This document shows positions 21,830 to 32,571 of a stretch of DNA of 64,000 nt, in pieces (the first letter of the stretch is position 1; every line of letters begins with the position of its first letter). The notes beneath the pieces are model-generated. The model was not told where the DNA came from and made no database searches. It saw nothing but the letters and a program-made list of their open reading frames with translations. Position numbers and translations under genes: made by a program. The stretch is taken from NCBI GenBank assembly GCA_905221605.1, contig CAJNDS010000448.1, positions 1-64,000 of the forward strand. Direction: 5' to 3'. The stretch is from Symbiodinium natans (Eukaryota; Sar; Dinophyceae; Suessiales; Symbiodiniaceae).

Positions 21830-23920
21830 CATCGCGCTTCTGTGTTTTGGCTTTGTTTGCCTTTGATGTCACCACAAAACCCCTAACCCCCAACCAAAAG
21901 TTTAAATCACCTGGCCAGGATGGCGGCTTTCGCAAGGCAAGAAAGGGCCGAGGAGCAGCGTGCTCGGTGCGAGTTTGCGCCGAGTAGGCCTGTCCCAGAA
22001 TGCATCCTCTGGTAGCCGCCCGGCATCGTTCCCTGAAAGAATGCTCGGTTCGTGCATCTTGCCGACGCAACTCACAAAAATGTGTACCGAAGAACAAGCT
22101 CTCTGCCTGAGGCCAGCATGCCGGATCCCTGAGCAGCAGTGAGCACTCAAATGAAGTACAGCATGAGTCTCGATAGTTACACTCGTTCTAGCTTCAATGA
22201 GTGGAAGCAGCAGCCCAACTTTCATGGTACACCTACTGTTCGGGTTTTCATGGTCACACGTCTTTTAATGTTTAACGTTTCTGCTGAGCGCTCCTATCTG
22301 ACCTAGCACATCTCCAGGATTGTTTCCGGAATCCCGCAAACTGTAGGAGTTCTGGCCTGCACACGGCTTGAAGAATTTCACTTGTGGCCTAGCCCAGCTG
22401 GCAGGATAATTCGTGCTGTCATTGGCAGAGAGTGGCGGGGGGTGTCAACAGGTTCTGGTGATGTCCACAATGTTGCGAGTTCAGTTCTCTCAGGCGGCAT
22501 TGTGCGTATGCTTTCTGCAAACTCCTTTGCCTGCTCGTTCCTTATGGAAATCTATGAAACTCACCGACTTGACTTGAGAAGTTCTTTCTGAGACTGCCGA
22601 CTCGCCTGGTGGTTGCTTGACCTCGTAGATGTTCAATAGCAGGTTGTTGAATTGAAGCGGTCAAGGACATGTATCCGGAGGCTTCCCAGGCATAGGCATG
22701 GCGTGGCGCTGAACGTTTCAAGAAGTCCGACACAGATTCCTTGACTGAAAATGCCGGCAGAGCTCAATGTCAAGCGACGGACCTGAGCTGTGGAGAGCCG
22801 ACCGGCCTACTAGGTGCGAGTTGGAAGCGTTCAAAGCCGTAGTTGTGCAGATCCGATCGCTCAGAAACCTAGGGCCGACTTTCAAAGAAAAGGTTTTGGG
22901 CTAGGATGGTGAGGCATGTGCCTTGCAGCTTGAAGCTAGCTGCTCAACGCCAGACGCAACAGCAGAAGCTTCTGTCCGTGCGCATGCAGAAATGAGTTCC
23001 AGCCGCAGATGGCTTGCGGTATCTGTGGGGTTGCATGAGATGCATGCCACTTCATGCAACCTCGTCTGCACCAGGTTCTAAGACATTCCAATGGACATTT
23101 CGCATGCCGGGCCTTAGATGTGTTGCGTTTGTGTACATTGGCATGCCCGATCCTCACGCGTTTGTTGTGTCGCTGAAAGATGTTGCGTAGTTGGAGCAGC
23201 TGTCCCGATGCTGTGATGCCATCGTATCTTTCCAGAGAGGTTTCTCCTATGCCACGCGGTCGCTTCAGTAGCTCTGGCATTCCGTGGCTGCGGGCTCGAC
23301 AGAGTTGGCATGGCAGCGAGTGAAATTCGCAGAGCTAGGCTGTCTACCTTACCTGACATCACCTTTCTCACGTGACACGAATCCCGACGATGTTCTGACA
23401 GTGCTGAGAATCGCAATGCCGATCACCACGCATGGAGCAGACCTCGAAGTTGTGCGGAAGGACCGGCCCCTAATTGAACCTTCTGCACTTGGGGTTCAGG
23501 GCGATTGGCACCCCACCCCCCTTCCCCCACAGACCAGTCCCCCCCGGTGTGCTGCCAATGGTACAACATCCCACATAGGGATTGCCCTTAGATGTTTGGA
23601 TGAGGTTTGCGAGTTTAGAGTTGAGGTTCAGGATTTATGGTTGTCCCCCCTGCTGGAGCCCTTATATAAGGTACCCCCACCTGGGAACTCCCTTCCGAAA
23701 GCGACCTGAGGTTCAAAGCGTCATCGAGCAGTATGAGGCGGGTCTCGAACTCCTCTTCAATTCCTCTTGCATGTTTGTTCTTCCTCTTTTGATCCCACTG
23801 TTTCTGGCAGCTGGTAGTTGTTGATGCGCATCCCTTGTCTGGCAGGCGGCAGCAGCGCGACTCAGATCCATGAGCAACAAGCCTCAGGCATTGTGGAGCC
23901 TTCCAGAAACAACCCCCCCA
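21830..23920. other. Unrecognised stretch
   Basis: Short frames occur on both strands. The minus frame at 22936-23280 is the most protein-like but carries no motif. The phrase at 23640-23700 (cccttatataaggtaccccca) resembles the GGTACCCC dispersed repeat. No gene is called. Confidence 0.35.
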
Positions 23921-23923
23921 ACT

Positions 23924-23962
23924 TAGGGTTTAGGGTTTAGGGTTTAGGGTTTAGGGTTTAGA
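23924..23962. repeat. Interstitial (TTTAGGG)n block
   Basis: About five units sit directly before a region of coherent plus-strand exon islands. Confidence 0.93.
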
Positions 23963-23964
23963 AC

Positions 23965-24800
23965 ATGCTGGGGATGACAAGACGCGAAGTGGGCAGGTCG
24001 ATGGCATCACTGGGTACCACGAGTTTCCGCAGCTGGCGGAGGAGTGCGCCGCTGCTCGCTGGAACTTTTTGCCAGCAACCCTAAGGCCTATGCCCTAAAC
24101 TGCACTGGTGGGAGCGCGCCAGGACTACGAGAGAAGAGCGCAGAAGTACCGGGAGGCCGACTTGGGAGACTTTGTGTGCTTTTTCGCTTGCAAACATGAA
24201 GCTCCCTGAATGGTACACCAAGCCCCAGACATACCCCAGCCTTGAAAAAGCTGCGCCATGCATGTGAGCAGGGCTCCGTACCGGTGCAACCCGACGTTCA
24301 GGTCGCGAAGCAGCTTCAGAAGCCGATGGACACTCCCCTGTCCCCGAACCAGCAGGCCATCCTCTGCTGCATTCTGCTGCCACCTCCACTTTGGGGGCCT
24401 GTGTGTGCGCTGATGTGTGTGCCTTCCGACACGCCCAGTGGTCCAGCGGTTCGTCAGACCCTGGGAGTCTCCAAAGTTGTATTCCAAGAGAGGTTCCCCT
24501 AAACCTAAAACAGTAAAACCAAAAACCTACAGCCCAAACCTAACTCCCCCCCCCTAGAAAACTCCAAAAACCTGGAGTGTTGCAAGAAGCCCCGGAGGAT
24601 GCGCTTCTGCGCCTGTCGCTGGGGAGCAGCTTCGAGCCGCCGCAGAGCCCGGCTGTTTTCGGGGATCCCACCCTCGACCCTAAACCCGAAACCCTAAACC
24701 CTAAAAACCCTGAACCCCAAAACGGTTTTGCGGAGCATCCGGAGCCCTGAACTATGATCCCAACTGCTACCAAGGGCGGAGCTTGTCACCACCAAGGCTG
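23965..24800 (+). CDS. Probable multi-exon gene fragment, unknown function
   Basis: Several plus-strand islands read coherently: about 23975-24080 (GYHEFPQLAEECAAARWNF), about 24123-24210 (DYERRAQKYREADLGDFVCF, after a GCCAG acceptor), about 24285-24365 (PDVQVAKQLQKPMDTPLSP) and about 24573-24675 (LQEAPEDALLRLSLGSSF, followed by EPPQSPAVFGDPTLD). They are separated by non-coding sequence, including a CCCTAAA-type block at 24672-24712. No domain is recognised and exon phases were not verified; the case rests on amino-acid composition. Confidence 0.35.
24672..24715. repeat. Degenerate CCCTAAA block
   Basis: Short, with CCCGAAA, CCCTAAAAA and CCCTGAA variants. It probably lies in an intron of the gene above. 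Confidence 0.85.
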
Positions 24801-25440
24801 CTCAAGGCTTGCAGGCCGGACTGTGGTAGATTGCGGTCTCATGTGAGAAGGAATCTGAGGGCCTTGCTTGTCCAATGGCACCTGCTCTTTTGTTCTCAGA
24901 AGTCCCAGAGAGATGTGGAGAATGCTTGATACGCTCGATGAAGCTTTAGCTGTTCATCTTTGATAGGCCGCTCGCGCTGCTGGTGGCGCGGTTGCCCTCG
25001 CCTCAGGGGGGAAGGGGCTCGGGTTTAGGCGTGCGCTGCAGTGTAACTTTCTTTCGCTCTTGATCCAGTCTTGCCTCTGCTCCACTGTTTGGCTCCTGTG
25101 CCCTGTCATCTTACACAGCTAGCGCTCGAAACCGCCCAGCTTGTACCACGTTCCCATGCCAGGGCTGCCTCTGACCTTTGGCAGCGGCAGCTTCTCGCCT
25201 CCGTGCTCGCGAGAGAAATGTGCTCATACTTGGCTGCTGGGGCGGGGATGGTAGGGAGCAGACTTCTTTGAGGCTGTTTGCTGCTGTCCAAGCCTTTGTC
25301 TGTTTTGCAGAGCTCCGGCCGCATTGTTTGCAGACATCTTGCAGGACTGTCTACAGTGCATGTAAGCATAGTGAGCTAACTCTCTTACACGACGCAACCC
25401 CATATTTTCGACACGCTCAGCCAACGGCATGCGGGCGCGT

Positions 25441-25753
25441 GCCGTCCCATCCTCCCGGAGGCCCCATCCGGAGGGCCGCTGCCATCTCTGCATTCGCGGC
25501 TCCGTTGGTCGTTCCGCATCTCCTTCGCTGCAGCGCGCTCTTCGCAGCTGGCCTCCTGTCGCTTCCGCTCGGCGGCACGGCCAACGTCGACGGGGACCCG
25601 CCGCTCCTCAATTAAGCGCTTCGAGTCGACTCATGTCGACTCCACCCTGCTTCCTCCCATCATCAGCCGCCTCCCGTAAGTGCTTCGAGCCTTGCCTCGG
25701 GCCTTTGAGCGCTCTGCACTGGGACCACCCTGACCGACGGAAAAAGGTGCGAG
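25441..25753 (+). mobile_element. LINE 3' end fragment, C-terminal subfamily C
   Basis: The frame up to a stop at 25613-25615 ends RRAAAISAF...LLSLPLGGTANVDGDPP. This matches the better-preserved ending at 29.34-29.53 kb in order and spacing (SRAAAISAY, LLSLP, ANVDGELPPLS). Downstream at 25741-25753 is AAAAAGGTGCGAG, the first half of the shared LINE 3' tail, without the second A-run. Severely 5'-truncated. Confidence 0.7.
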
Positions 25754-26509
25754 GGTTCAAAGAATTACTGGCAACATCTGGCTTCTTGCATTCCAGCGCT
25801 TTGCTTCCATTCCCGTCAGTCTGCGAACGAGACGGGCCGGAAAATAGGGAGAATGACCTAGTTTGGTTTTTGCATAACTGCTTTTCTTTGCGCATCTTCG
25901 CGCGTAATATTTAATCTTTATTTACGCGTGATTGAGGTTCGATAATGCTTAATTTAACGTGAATGTCTTTCTATTGTTGTGCCATGTTGTCCTTCTTTTT
26001 CTTCCGGCTGCTTATGTGTGTTTCCTGCATGGCCGCGCCTGGACCCCCCCCCCAACAGGCGGATGAAGGGGCAACGCCCCGCGCCCGTGTGGGTGCGGCA
26101 CCAAAAGCCAACGGTGGCAAGCGCAGACGCACGATCGTGACAGATTTGTCGCTCCGGCCTCCTCAGCCCTACCGCCCGCTTCTACGAGACCTCCTGAGAG
26201 TGTTGATGGCGGGCCTCCACTGCTCCGCGCTGTTCTCGTGAGCTCCACGCCGCCCGAGCTCCTGCTGGGACTGCGAGGATGGTGGAAAAAAAGGCGTGGA
26301 GGGGAAACACAAACTGCGGCTGCAATGTTCCCGAGCGCCGCCGCAAAACGCAGAGACGAAGGCCAAGCGTCGCGAGTCGCTGGGCACGTGGCTGCGGGCA
26401 GCGAGTCGCCGAGCTCCTCGGCTGATCCCGGGCCGCAGGATTCGCAGAAGGGGAGATGCCTGTGCCAGCATCCGGGCCCACAACTCGGGCTGGTTCCCTT
26501 TTAGCGCGA

Positions 26510-26890
26510 GCGTGCCTGGACGATCCTGGACGGGGTTGACCGCTCCGACAAGTTCCGCGTGCCCATCCAGCTCGCTGCGCGCCGTGCAGGAAGCATCTCG
26601 CAGATCATTGAGCTCGCCGAAGCCCGGAATGTGGAGCGGTTGGTCCGCACGCCGCGCTCCCAACATTTTCCTATGGCGAGGGAGGGGCGTGCTGATACCG
26701 ACCAGGCACACCGAAAGCATGCCTGGGCCCACCGGGAGCACGTCTGGACTCGCCGGGAGCATGCCTGTGCCTGCGTGTGCCAAGGGCAGTTGTCGCGCAC
26801 TTCGCAGGTGCTGGCAGGTGGGGTGCTCGCGCCAGGCGACGACGCTAGCGGCCCTGCGCACAACGCTTGCCAGTTCTTTAGTTGCAACTG
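26510..26890 (+). mobile_element. LINE N-terminal-region fragment (plus strand)
   Basis: An open plus frame contains CQGQLSRTSQVLAGGVLAPG. This resembles the 'GELSRARQVL-x-x-x-LAPG' segment that precedes the reverse transcriptase domain in dinoflagellate LINEs. The flanking residues are degraded and no RT motif follows in frame. Confidence 0.4.
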
Positions 26891-26993
26891 GGATGTACTG
26901 TCAGACGACAGCCTTTTGCGGCTTGTCCTTGCGCCGCAGGAGATGGGCAACACTGTTCATCCACAAATGCCCACGTGCTCTACGTGGCAAACT

Positions 26994-28073
26994 TTACCCG
27001 AACGCGGCGATCTTTGCTTGAGGGCTTAGGGTCTCGTCACAGCGCGAAGGCCCGCACTGGCCAGCGGTCAGCTTTAAGGGCTGGTTTGCAGCGGCAGCGT
27101 CGTCCTTGCGTATCGCCGACAAGCAAGCGCCGGCGTGGGGACCAAAAAAAGACAGCAACAGAGCTGGACGAGCAGGCGGCAATGAAGTTCCGAGTGGGCG
27201 ATGCGTGTTGCCATTCATGCGCGATTGGAGCTGTATAGCCGCTGCGGCCTGGCGCAGCACGCGCTCAAGTCGGCGTGGCAAGTCATCAAAGTTGCTGGTG
27301 GTGGGCCTGGCTGGGGCGCCGGCCTCGGCTAGCGCTGCGCGGAGCAGGGGTTCCCAGTCATCCCGAAAAAAGCCTGTGAACCTTGCAAGAATTGCCTGTT
27401 TCGGCACTCGGTCAGTTCCGGCGGGGCGGGAAAGCAACATGCGCGGGAGGAAAAAGCCAAAGCTTCCGAGCACGCACGTCGTCCTCTGAGGCGAAGGTCG
27501 GGGCGGATGGGTCCGGGCCAGTGGCATCGCCGATGAAGCGCAGCGCAAAGCGGAGTTGGGGTTTGCAAAAAGCCGGTGGAGTGCGGAACAAATTGCAAGG
27601 CTGCAACAAGACGTCCTTGGCAGAGAAAGGGTCCAAACTAGCGCCGCGGGCCGTGCAGTGTGTCGGAGTCTGTGTGTGGGGAGGGGTGAGTGGCATCCTG
27701 GGTGGCTTCTGCAGTGTTTGGCTGCGGCGGCGGGGCCGCAGTGGGGCGACGCGCCATCAACAGCTTCGTCGTCACTGTCACTGGAGGAAGAAGAGTTGCT
27801 GGAGCTGTTGTCCGTGGTTGGTGTTGGGGGCTCGGGGCCGGGCACGGGTGGGGCCTGTGGTGGGGCGGCTGCATCGGCACGCGCTAGCACTGCAGCATCA
27901 CGCACCAGCTCGGAAGCAGCGGCCTCACTTCCTTGCCGACGAACCTTGTTGGCTTGGGCTCCGGAGGGACCATTGCTTACCAGATTGCAGTTCCGAGACC
28001 CCGACGAGCTTTCGGACTTGCGTGTGTGGCTCTCCTCTGGCTTTCTGTTGAGACTTTGCCTGCGCGCGGACAT
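26994..28073 (-). mobile_element. Candidate LINE 5' coding region (minus strand)
   Basis: A minus frame of about 359 residues, GC-rich, containing FTGFFRDDWEPLLRAALAEA, a linker and LPRRLERVLRQAAAAIQLQ. This resembles the region ahead of the RT domain in dinoflagellate LINEs (a 'Leu-x-x-Phe-x-x-Gly-x-Trp-x-x-Leu-Leu' pattern). A Ser/Asp-rich stretch (SSSSSSDSDDEAVDG) lies upstream of it. It may belong to a separate minus-strand element with no matching RT nearby. Alternative: antisense shadow of GC-rich sequence. Confidence 0.35.
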
Positions 28074-28139
28074 AGTTCACCACTTGTGGCATCACGCGCC
28101 TCCGCCTCAAGGCTGCTAAGACAAAAGGGTTGAACTCCG

Positions 28140-29627
28140 CTGGCACTCTCCCACCAGGTGTGCTCGCCCTTGCCCCTGACTCCCCGAAGCGTGGTGTTGT
28201 TGCCCTTGGTGTTCCTCGTGGCACTCCGGAGTTCGTCGAAGCACACCTGCGTGCCGCCCTTGCCCGCCAGGGCGGCCTCCTCGACAACCCCCCCGCCCTC
28301 CATGACTCCCAGCATGGCTGTTGCTCTCCTGTGCGCAGCGCCGCATGCGCAATATGCCCTCCGCACCCTCAGGCCCTGATGGCGCAGTCCTCCGCTGCCT
28401 TTCCGCGCTCCTGTTTGCCGATGAGGCGTCGCAACTGCCTGAACCTGCGCAGGCGCGTGCGCAGCTGGCATTGCGGCACGGCGGCCTCGGCTTGCGCAGC
28501 GCGACACACCATGCACCAGCTGCCTACTGGGCTTTGTGGGCGGACGCCTTGCATGCCATCGCCCGGCGCGACCCCGACTTTGCACGTGAGGTCGCCGGCT
28601 CCGTCGGCCTTGCAATCAGCGCGAGATGCCCGAGACTCGCTCTCTGCCGTTGGCTTCGAGCCCCCTGCCTGGGCGGAGTTGCTGCATGCTCAAGTGCCAG
28701 CCCTCCCCGAAGACGACCCTTCCCTTGACCAGCGCCCGGCGTCCCAAGCAGTCGACGACTTTTGCCATAAGGCTTTCCTGCAGGAGGCCGATGCTGCCTC
28801 GGCCGCCCTGCTGGATTCGCAGGCCGGACCTCATGCTGCGCGCGTTCTCACTACGCGTCCCACCCTACCGGAGTTCACCCTGGAGTCGCCCCTTCCGCAG
28901 ACTCCGGCTGCCGTTGCCGCTGACCTCTGCCAGATGCCGGTGCCGCGCAATCCATGATCCTTAGGGCGACCATCTCGCAGCCTGCCCCCGCTCTGGTGTT
29001 CTTCGTGCGCGGGGCGGCCCCATCCGGCGAGACGACAGGCGCATCGAGGTCATTGCCAACGGCCTGCCGCTGTGGGGAGGAGCGCAACTCGCAGTCGACA
29101 CCACGCTCGTGTCTCCCCTGACGGTTGCCGGGCTCCCCCGCAGGGTTGCCGGTGGAACAGCTGGCGCAGCGCTTTTGACTGCCCGAAGTGCCAAGGAGCG
29201 CACATTCCCTGAGTTGTGCGTGTCCAGCCGCTGCCGGCTGACCGTCGTCGCGCGCGAGCTTGGTGGGCGCTGGAGCACTGAGGCCGCCACCTTTGTCCGC
29301 CTGCTCGCAAGGTGCATGGCGCGGTCAGCACCGCCCCCTTCACGAGCCGCCGCCATCTCTGCCTACACGCTCTGGTCGGCCCTCCTATCCTTCGTTGCCG
29401 CGCGCTCCTTCGCTGCCAGCCTGCTCTCTCTGCCTGTCACAGGCATGGCCAATGTCGATGGGGAGCTGCCGCCCCTGAGCGACATCCTCACTGACTCAAC
29501 TGCGCAGCCACCACACGCCAGCCGCCTGGCATGACCGCCCGCTGCCTGTTGCCCGGAGGATGTCGCCCGGCGGGGGCTAGAGCACAGGCACCGCGTTGGA
29601 CGTTGGTAAAAAAGTGCGGGAAAAAAA
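28140..29627 (+). pseudogene. LINE pol remnant, subfamily C, with 3' tail
   Basis: Spans the RT thumb to the element's 3' end, broken by at least three frame changes. Landmarks in order are GVVALGVPRGTPEF (28.2 kb), LALRHGGLGLRSATHHAP (28.47 kb), SAALLDSQAGPHAARVL (28.8 kb), CRC..GDHLAACPRSGVL (28.95 kb, Cys/His finger), RRIEVIANGLPLWGGAQLAV (29.04 kb), ELGGRWSTEAATFVRLLA and ANVDGELPPLSDILTD, with a stop at 29532-29534. About 30-35 codons are missing between the finger and RRIEV. The 3' tail AAAAAAGTGCGGGAAAAAAA is at 29608-29627. The RT palm is absent. Dead. Confidence 0.8.
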
Positions 29628-29630
29628 CCG

Positions 29631-29830
29631 CCATTCCAGCGCTTCTATGTCGCTGCGCAGCTCGAAGCGTTGCCCCGTCGACGTCCGCTCTGCATGGCTG
29701 CGGTTGCCCTGTGCGTGTCAGTAGCGACACGAGGGTGGCACCGCAGCACAAGGCCTGGCCCTGTGGGCGTCACTGGGTACACAAGCAGGTCTAGTCGCTG
29801 CATGCTCCTCGACAGCCCTCGCCGCCAGTG
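29631..29830 (-). pseudogene. LINE fragment, subfamily B, minus strand
   Basis: Minus-strand reading gives RLDLLVYPVTPTG, then after a frameshift CCGATLVSLLTRTGQPQP and DVDGATLRAAQRHRSA. This is the family-B version of the D-T-x-V-S-P block of the C-terminal domain. It starts within four bases of the tail of the plus-strand element above, and faces a plus-strand family-B piece at 29.84 kb. The matching upstream half of the domain (GDHALAC..) is therefore in opposite orientation, indicating an inversion. Confidence 0.6.
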
Positions 29831-29834
29831 GCGC

Positions 29835-30279
29835 CAGGTGCCGGTGACTGGACGGATGGTTGGCAGTACCACGCATCGCGGACCCTTACCTCCCGTGATA
29901 GCGCGCGCGCACTTCTCCGCTCCCAAGCAGGACCGCATGCTGGTGCATGGCATACCGTGCCACAAGCGAGACACATTGCCTTGAGGCGTCGCGTGCACCT
30001 GCTGCCTTTTTGCTCCGGACACTGAGGCCCCAACCCAGGACGTGGGGGGCGCCATGGACCCTTACGGCGACCATGCCCTCGCCTGCTCAAAGAAAGGTCT
30101 GCGTGGCGCGAGAGGCCGTCGGAGCCGAAAGTCACGTCGTGCTTCGCAGCAGTGGCTCGCCCACACGACCGCAGCAGGCGTCCCCTTTGCGTGCCCTTGG
30201 CCGGAAGGACGCGCCGCCCCTCAGCGACATCCTTGCCGACTCTGCCGAAGGTCCCGCCCTTGCCTGCCGCCTCGCGTAA
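29835..30279 (+). pseudogene. LINE fragment, subfamily B fused to a subfamily C ending
   Basis: The plus strand shows GWQYHASRTL, ARALLRSQAGPHAGAWHTV, a frame break, then MDPYGDHALACSKKGL (Cys/His finger) and, in a shifted frame, VAREAVGAESHVVL (family B). Shortly after, the frame passes into DAPPLSDILADS...CRLA with a stop at 30277-30279, which is the C-terminus of subfamily C. The joint lies near 30190-30200. Chimeric and frameshifted. Confidence 0.6.
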
Positions 30280-30289
30280 TTTTGCCCCG

Positions 30290-30770
30290 CCAACGAACCT
30301 CCTGGCACGCCGGGCGAAGGTCGTGGAGCGTGCATGGTTTTTTTTTTTTTTTTTTCCGCAACACGCGGGTCCCTGTGCACGGCGCTTTGGCCTCAGACAG
30401 CTAAGGGAATCGCCTCGGCCTCAGACAGCACGCATGGGGAGGCGGCAGTAGGCGGGAGTCGCCTGCCAGCGCGCGTCGGCGAGCAGGGCGGGCTCCGGCC
30501 CGCCAGCACTACACTCCCCACCTGGAGGCAGCTCGAGGAGGGATGTTGCGAGGTTCGCTGCGCTGCAACAGCAAGGATGCCGCTCCATCTCACGACCCAC
30601 GCTGCCCGGGCAGCAATCCGGAGAGAGGCAGGCACCTCCGCTGCGCGCGCTCTCGCCAGCAAGCGGATGAAGGTGGCGGCTTCGGGAGCCCACCTGCCGC
30701 CTACTTCCATCCCGAACGCATGGGTTCGCGTTGCTCGCGAGGCTGTTGGCCCAGAAGGCCAGGTCGCTGC
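30290..30770 (+). pseudogene. LINE subfamily B fragment interrupted by a nested insertion
   Basis: The left part (about 30297-30337) reads LLARRAKVVERAW. The right part (from 30718) reads AWVRVAREAVGPEGQV. The two halves are the two sides of one conserved segment, separated by 30338-30717. GCATGG is present at both joints (30332-30337 and 30718-30723). The piece fuses at about 30770 to a subfamily A thumb region. Confidence 0.7.
30338..30717 (-). mobile_element. Nested 5'-truncated LINE (subfamily A), minus strand, with 6-bp target duplication
   Basis: Minus-strand reading contains VGGRWAPEAATFIRLLARA and AAWVVRWSGILAVAAQRT, the end of the C-terminal domain. After the stop comes a short 3' UTR with GTTGCGG and an 18-base A-run (T-run at 30338-30355 on the plus strand). 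It is flanked by GCATGG on both sides. Only about 380 bp of the 3' end is present, as expected for abortive target-primed reverse transcription. Confidence 0.8.
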
Positions 30771-30774
30771 TGGC

Positions 30775-32193
30775 GCGGATCACGGCGCCGTACTCCCGGG
30801 CCTCACTGCGCCATGCCGAGCGCCGCAAGCGTCCGCATGCGTCCGCGTACCCCGAACTGTGTTGCCTGGCGACCTTGTTGTCTGGGGGGGATGTGCCGTT
30901 GGAGCTTTCTCCCAATAGTGCGAGGCGTGCTCGCCTGCCGCTTCGCATGGGGGGCTTGGGCTTGTCGCCTGCCAGGGAGCACAGGCATGCAGCATATTGG
31001 GCCTCATGGGCAGACACGGTCACCGCGCTGCAAGAGTGCCATCCAGGCACATTGGCCACATTAATGCGGCCCCTGTTGAGTGTTGCGGCAGCCGGTGTGC
31101 CCCCCAGTGTCAGGGAGGCCGACCAGGCTGCGCAAACCCTGCGCCTGCAAGGGTACGAGGCGCCCACGTGGGCAGCGCTGTTGGAGGAAATGGCCCCTCC
31201 AAACCTCGGAGACGACGACGGGCCCCTGCCCCAACGAGGCGGGGCTGGCAGCAAGGAGCCGGAGCTGCTGTGGACAAGCGCGCGTTCGAGATGCTTTTCT
31301 CTGACTTGGATCCTGCATCCCGAGCGCTGCTGCTGTCCCAGAGCGGCGAAGGTGCGAGCTGCGCGTTCACCGTCGTCCCGAGCGGCCCAGACTTCGTGGT
31401 CGACAATGGGGAGTTCCGAATTTTTCTCCTGAGGCGGTTGCGCCTGGCGTTGCCACTCGCCCCTCGCCGCTGCCGCTGCGGGGGGGCCCTTGATGAACTC
31501 GGGGACCACAGATCTGCGTGTGCTCAGGTCGGGGTGCTCGCGCAGAGAGCGGGGCCCCTTGAACGGGCTGCGGCGCGCATTTGCCGTGAGGCCGGAGCAC
31601 GGGTGGCCACCAGCGTCGCCCTTCGGGACCTCAACCTCGACGCGCCGGCGACGGATGGCCGGAGGATCGAGGTGGTGGCCAACGGCCTGCCTCTGTGGCA
31701 GGGGGCGCAGATTGCGGTGGACACCACGTTGGTCAGCCCTGTCCGACGCGACGGGCAGGTGAGGCCCGGCGCAGACGCGCGGCCAGGGCTTGCGCTGGAA
31801 CAGGCTGCCCGGCGTAAGCAACGCACGTACCCTGAACTGCAGCTGGGGGGGCGGGGCCGATGTCGCCTCGTCGTCTTCGGCCTTGAGGTAGGGGGCCGCT
31901 TCAGCACGAGCACGCTTGCGTTCCTCCGCCGCCTCGCGCGGGTCCGCGGCCGAACGCGGGCCCCTTGGGCGCAGGTCGCCACTGCTCGGGCCTTGACGCG
32001 TCGTTGGACGGCCCTGGCAGCGCTCGCAGCCATGCGGGCCCACGCGCAGACTCTCCTCGAGCTGCCAGTCCACCCACGGGATGCAGGTGATGGGGCGGAG
32101 GTCCCCTTGGGGGACCTGCTCCTGGAGAGGCCGTGAACAAGGCCGACGGACATGACGATGCGGGTTGAAAAAGGTGCGGGAAAAAAAAAAAAA
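30775..32193 (+). pseudogene. LINE pol 3' half, subfamily A, with long A-tail
   Basis: A frame from about 30775 carries the RT thumb (RLPLRMGGLGLSPAREHRHA, AAYWASWADT, LRLQGYEAPTWAALLEEM). A frame change near 31240 leads to DPASRALLLSQSGEGA, CRCGGALDELGDHRSAC (Cys/His finger), AAARICREAGARVATSVAL, RRIEVVANGLPLWQGAQIAV, DTTLVSPV, TYPELQLGG, EVGGRFSTSTLAFLRRLA and LLELP, ending at a stop at 32134-32136. The tail GAAAAAGGTGCGGG plus 13 A lies at 32167-32193. The order Arg-Arg-Ile-Glu-Val ... Asp-Thr-Thr fits a PD-(D/E)xK-like endonuclease fold (inference). It is the best-preserved C-terminus in the window; RT palm motifs are missing. Confidence 0.85.
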
Positions 32194-32195
32194 CC

Positions 32196-32571
32196 TGTGT
32201 GGGCCCAGGCCCCAACGCCTGCTGGTCCTCGGCAATGAAGTTGGCGGGCGCTGGAATGACCAGGCCCGCGACTTCTTGCGGACCCTGACGCGGTTACGGG
32301 GCTACCGCGCCCCGGCTGCTGTGCGTCGCAGCGCGGCGAGCGGCTGGGCGCGTCGGTGGTGGGGGCTGTTGTCCGTGGCGGTGCAAGTGGCTGTGGCCGA
32401 CTGCCCCAACCGCGGCTGGATTGCAACCCGCCGGCTTCAGCGCGGCACCTCCTTTGGAAGCCGTCCATAGCCGTCCTGGCGCTGGCCGACTGCGCTGGGC
32501 CCGGCCTTCCGCCGCTGCGGCCTTAGACCCGCATGACCCTGAGGCCCGTGGAAAAGGGTGCGTAAAAAAAA
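32196..32571 (+). mobile_element. LINE 3' fragment, subfamily B, with tail
   Basis: Reads QRLLVLGNEVGGRWNDQARD, LTRLRGYRAPAAVRRSAA and RRWWGLLSVAVQVAVAD in one frame to a stop at 32468-32470. It begins directly after the A-run of the preceding element, so two truncated elements lie head to tail. The tail GAAAAGGGTGCGTAAAAAAAA is at 32551-32571. Confidence 0.75.

Noticed and set aside
30421..32235. 604-codon minus-strand open frame
   Set aside because: It lies antisense to well-matched LINE coding sequence on the plus strand, is Arg/Pro/Ser/Gly-rich, and runs across element joints and poly-A tails. It is a GC-rich shadow frame; only its last part overlaps a real minus-strand LINE fragment (30338-30717), mostly in another frame.
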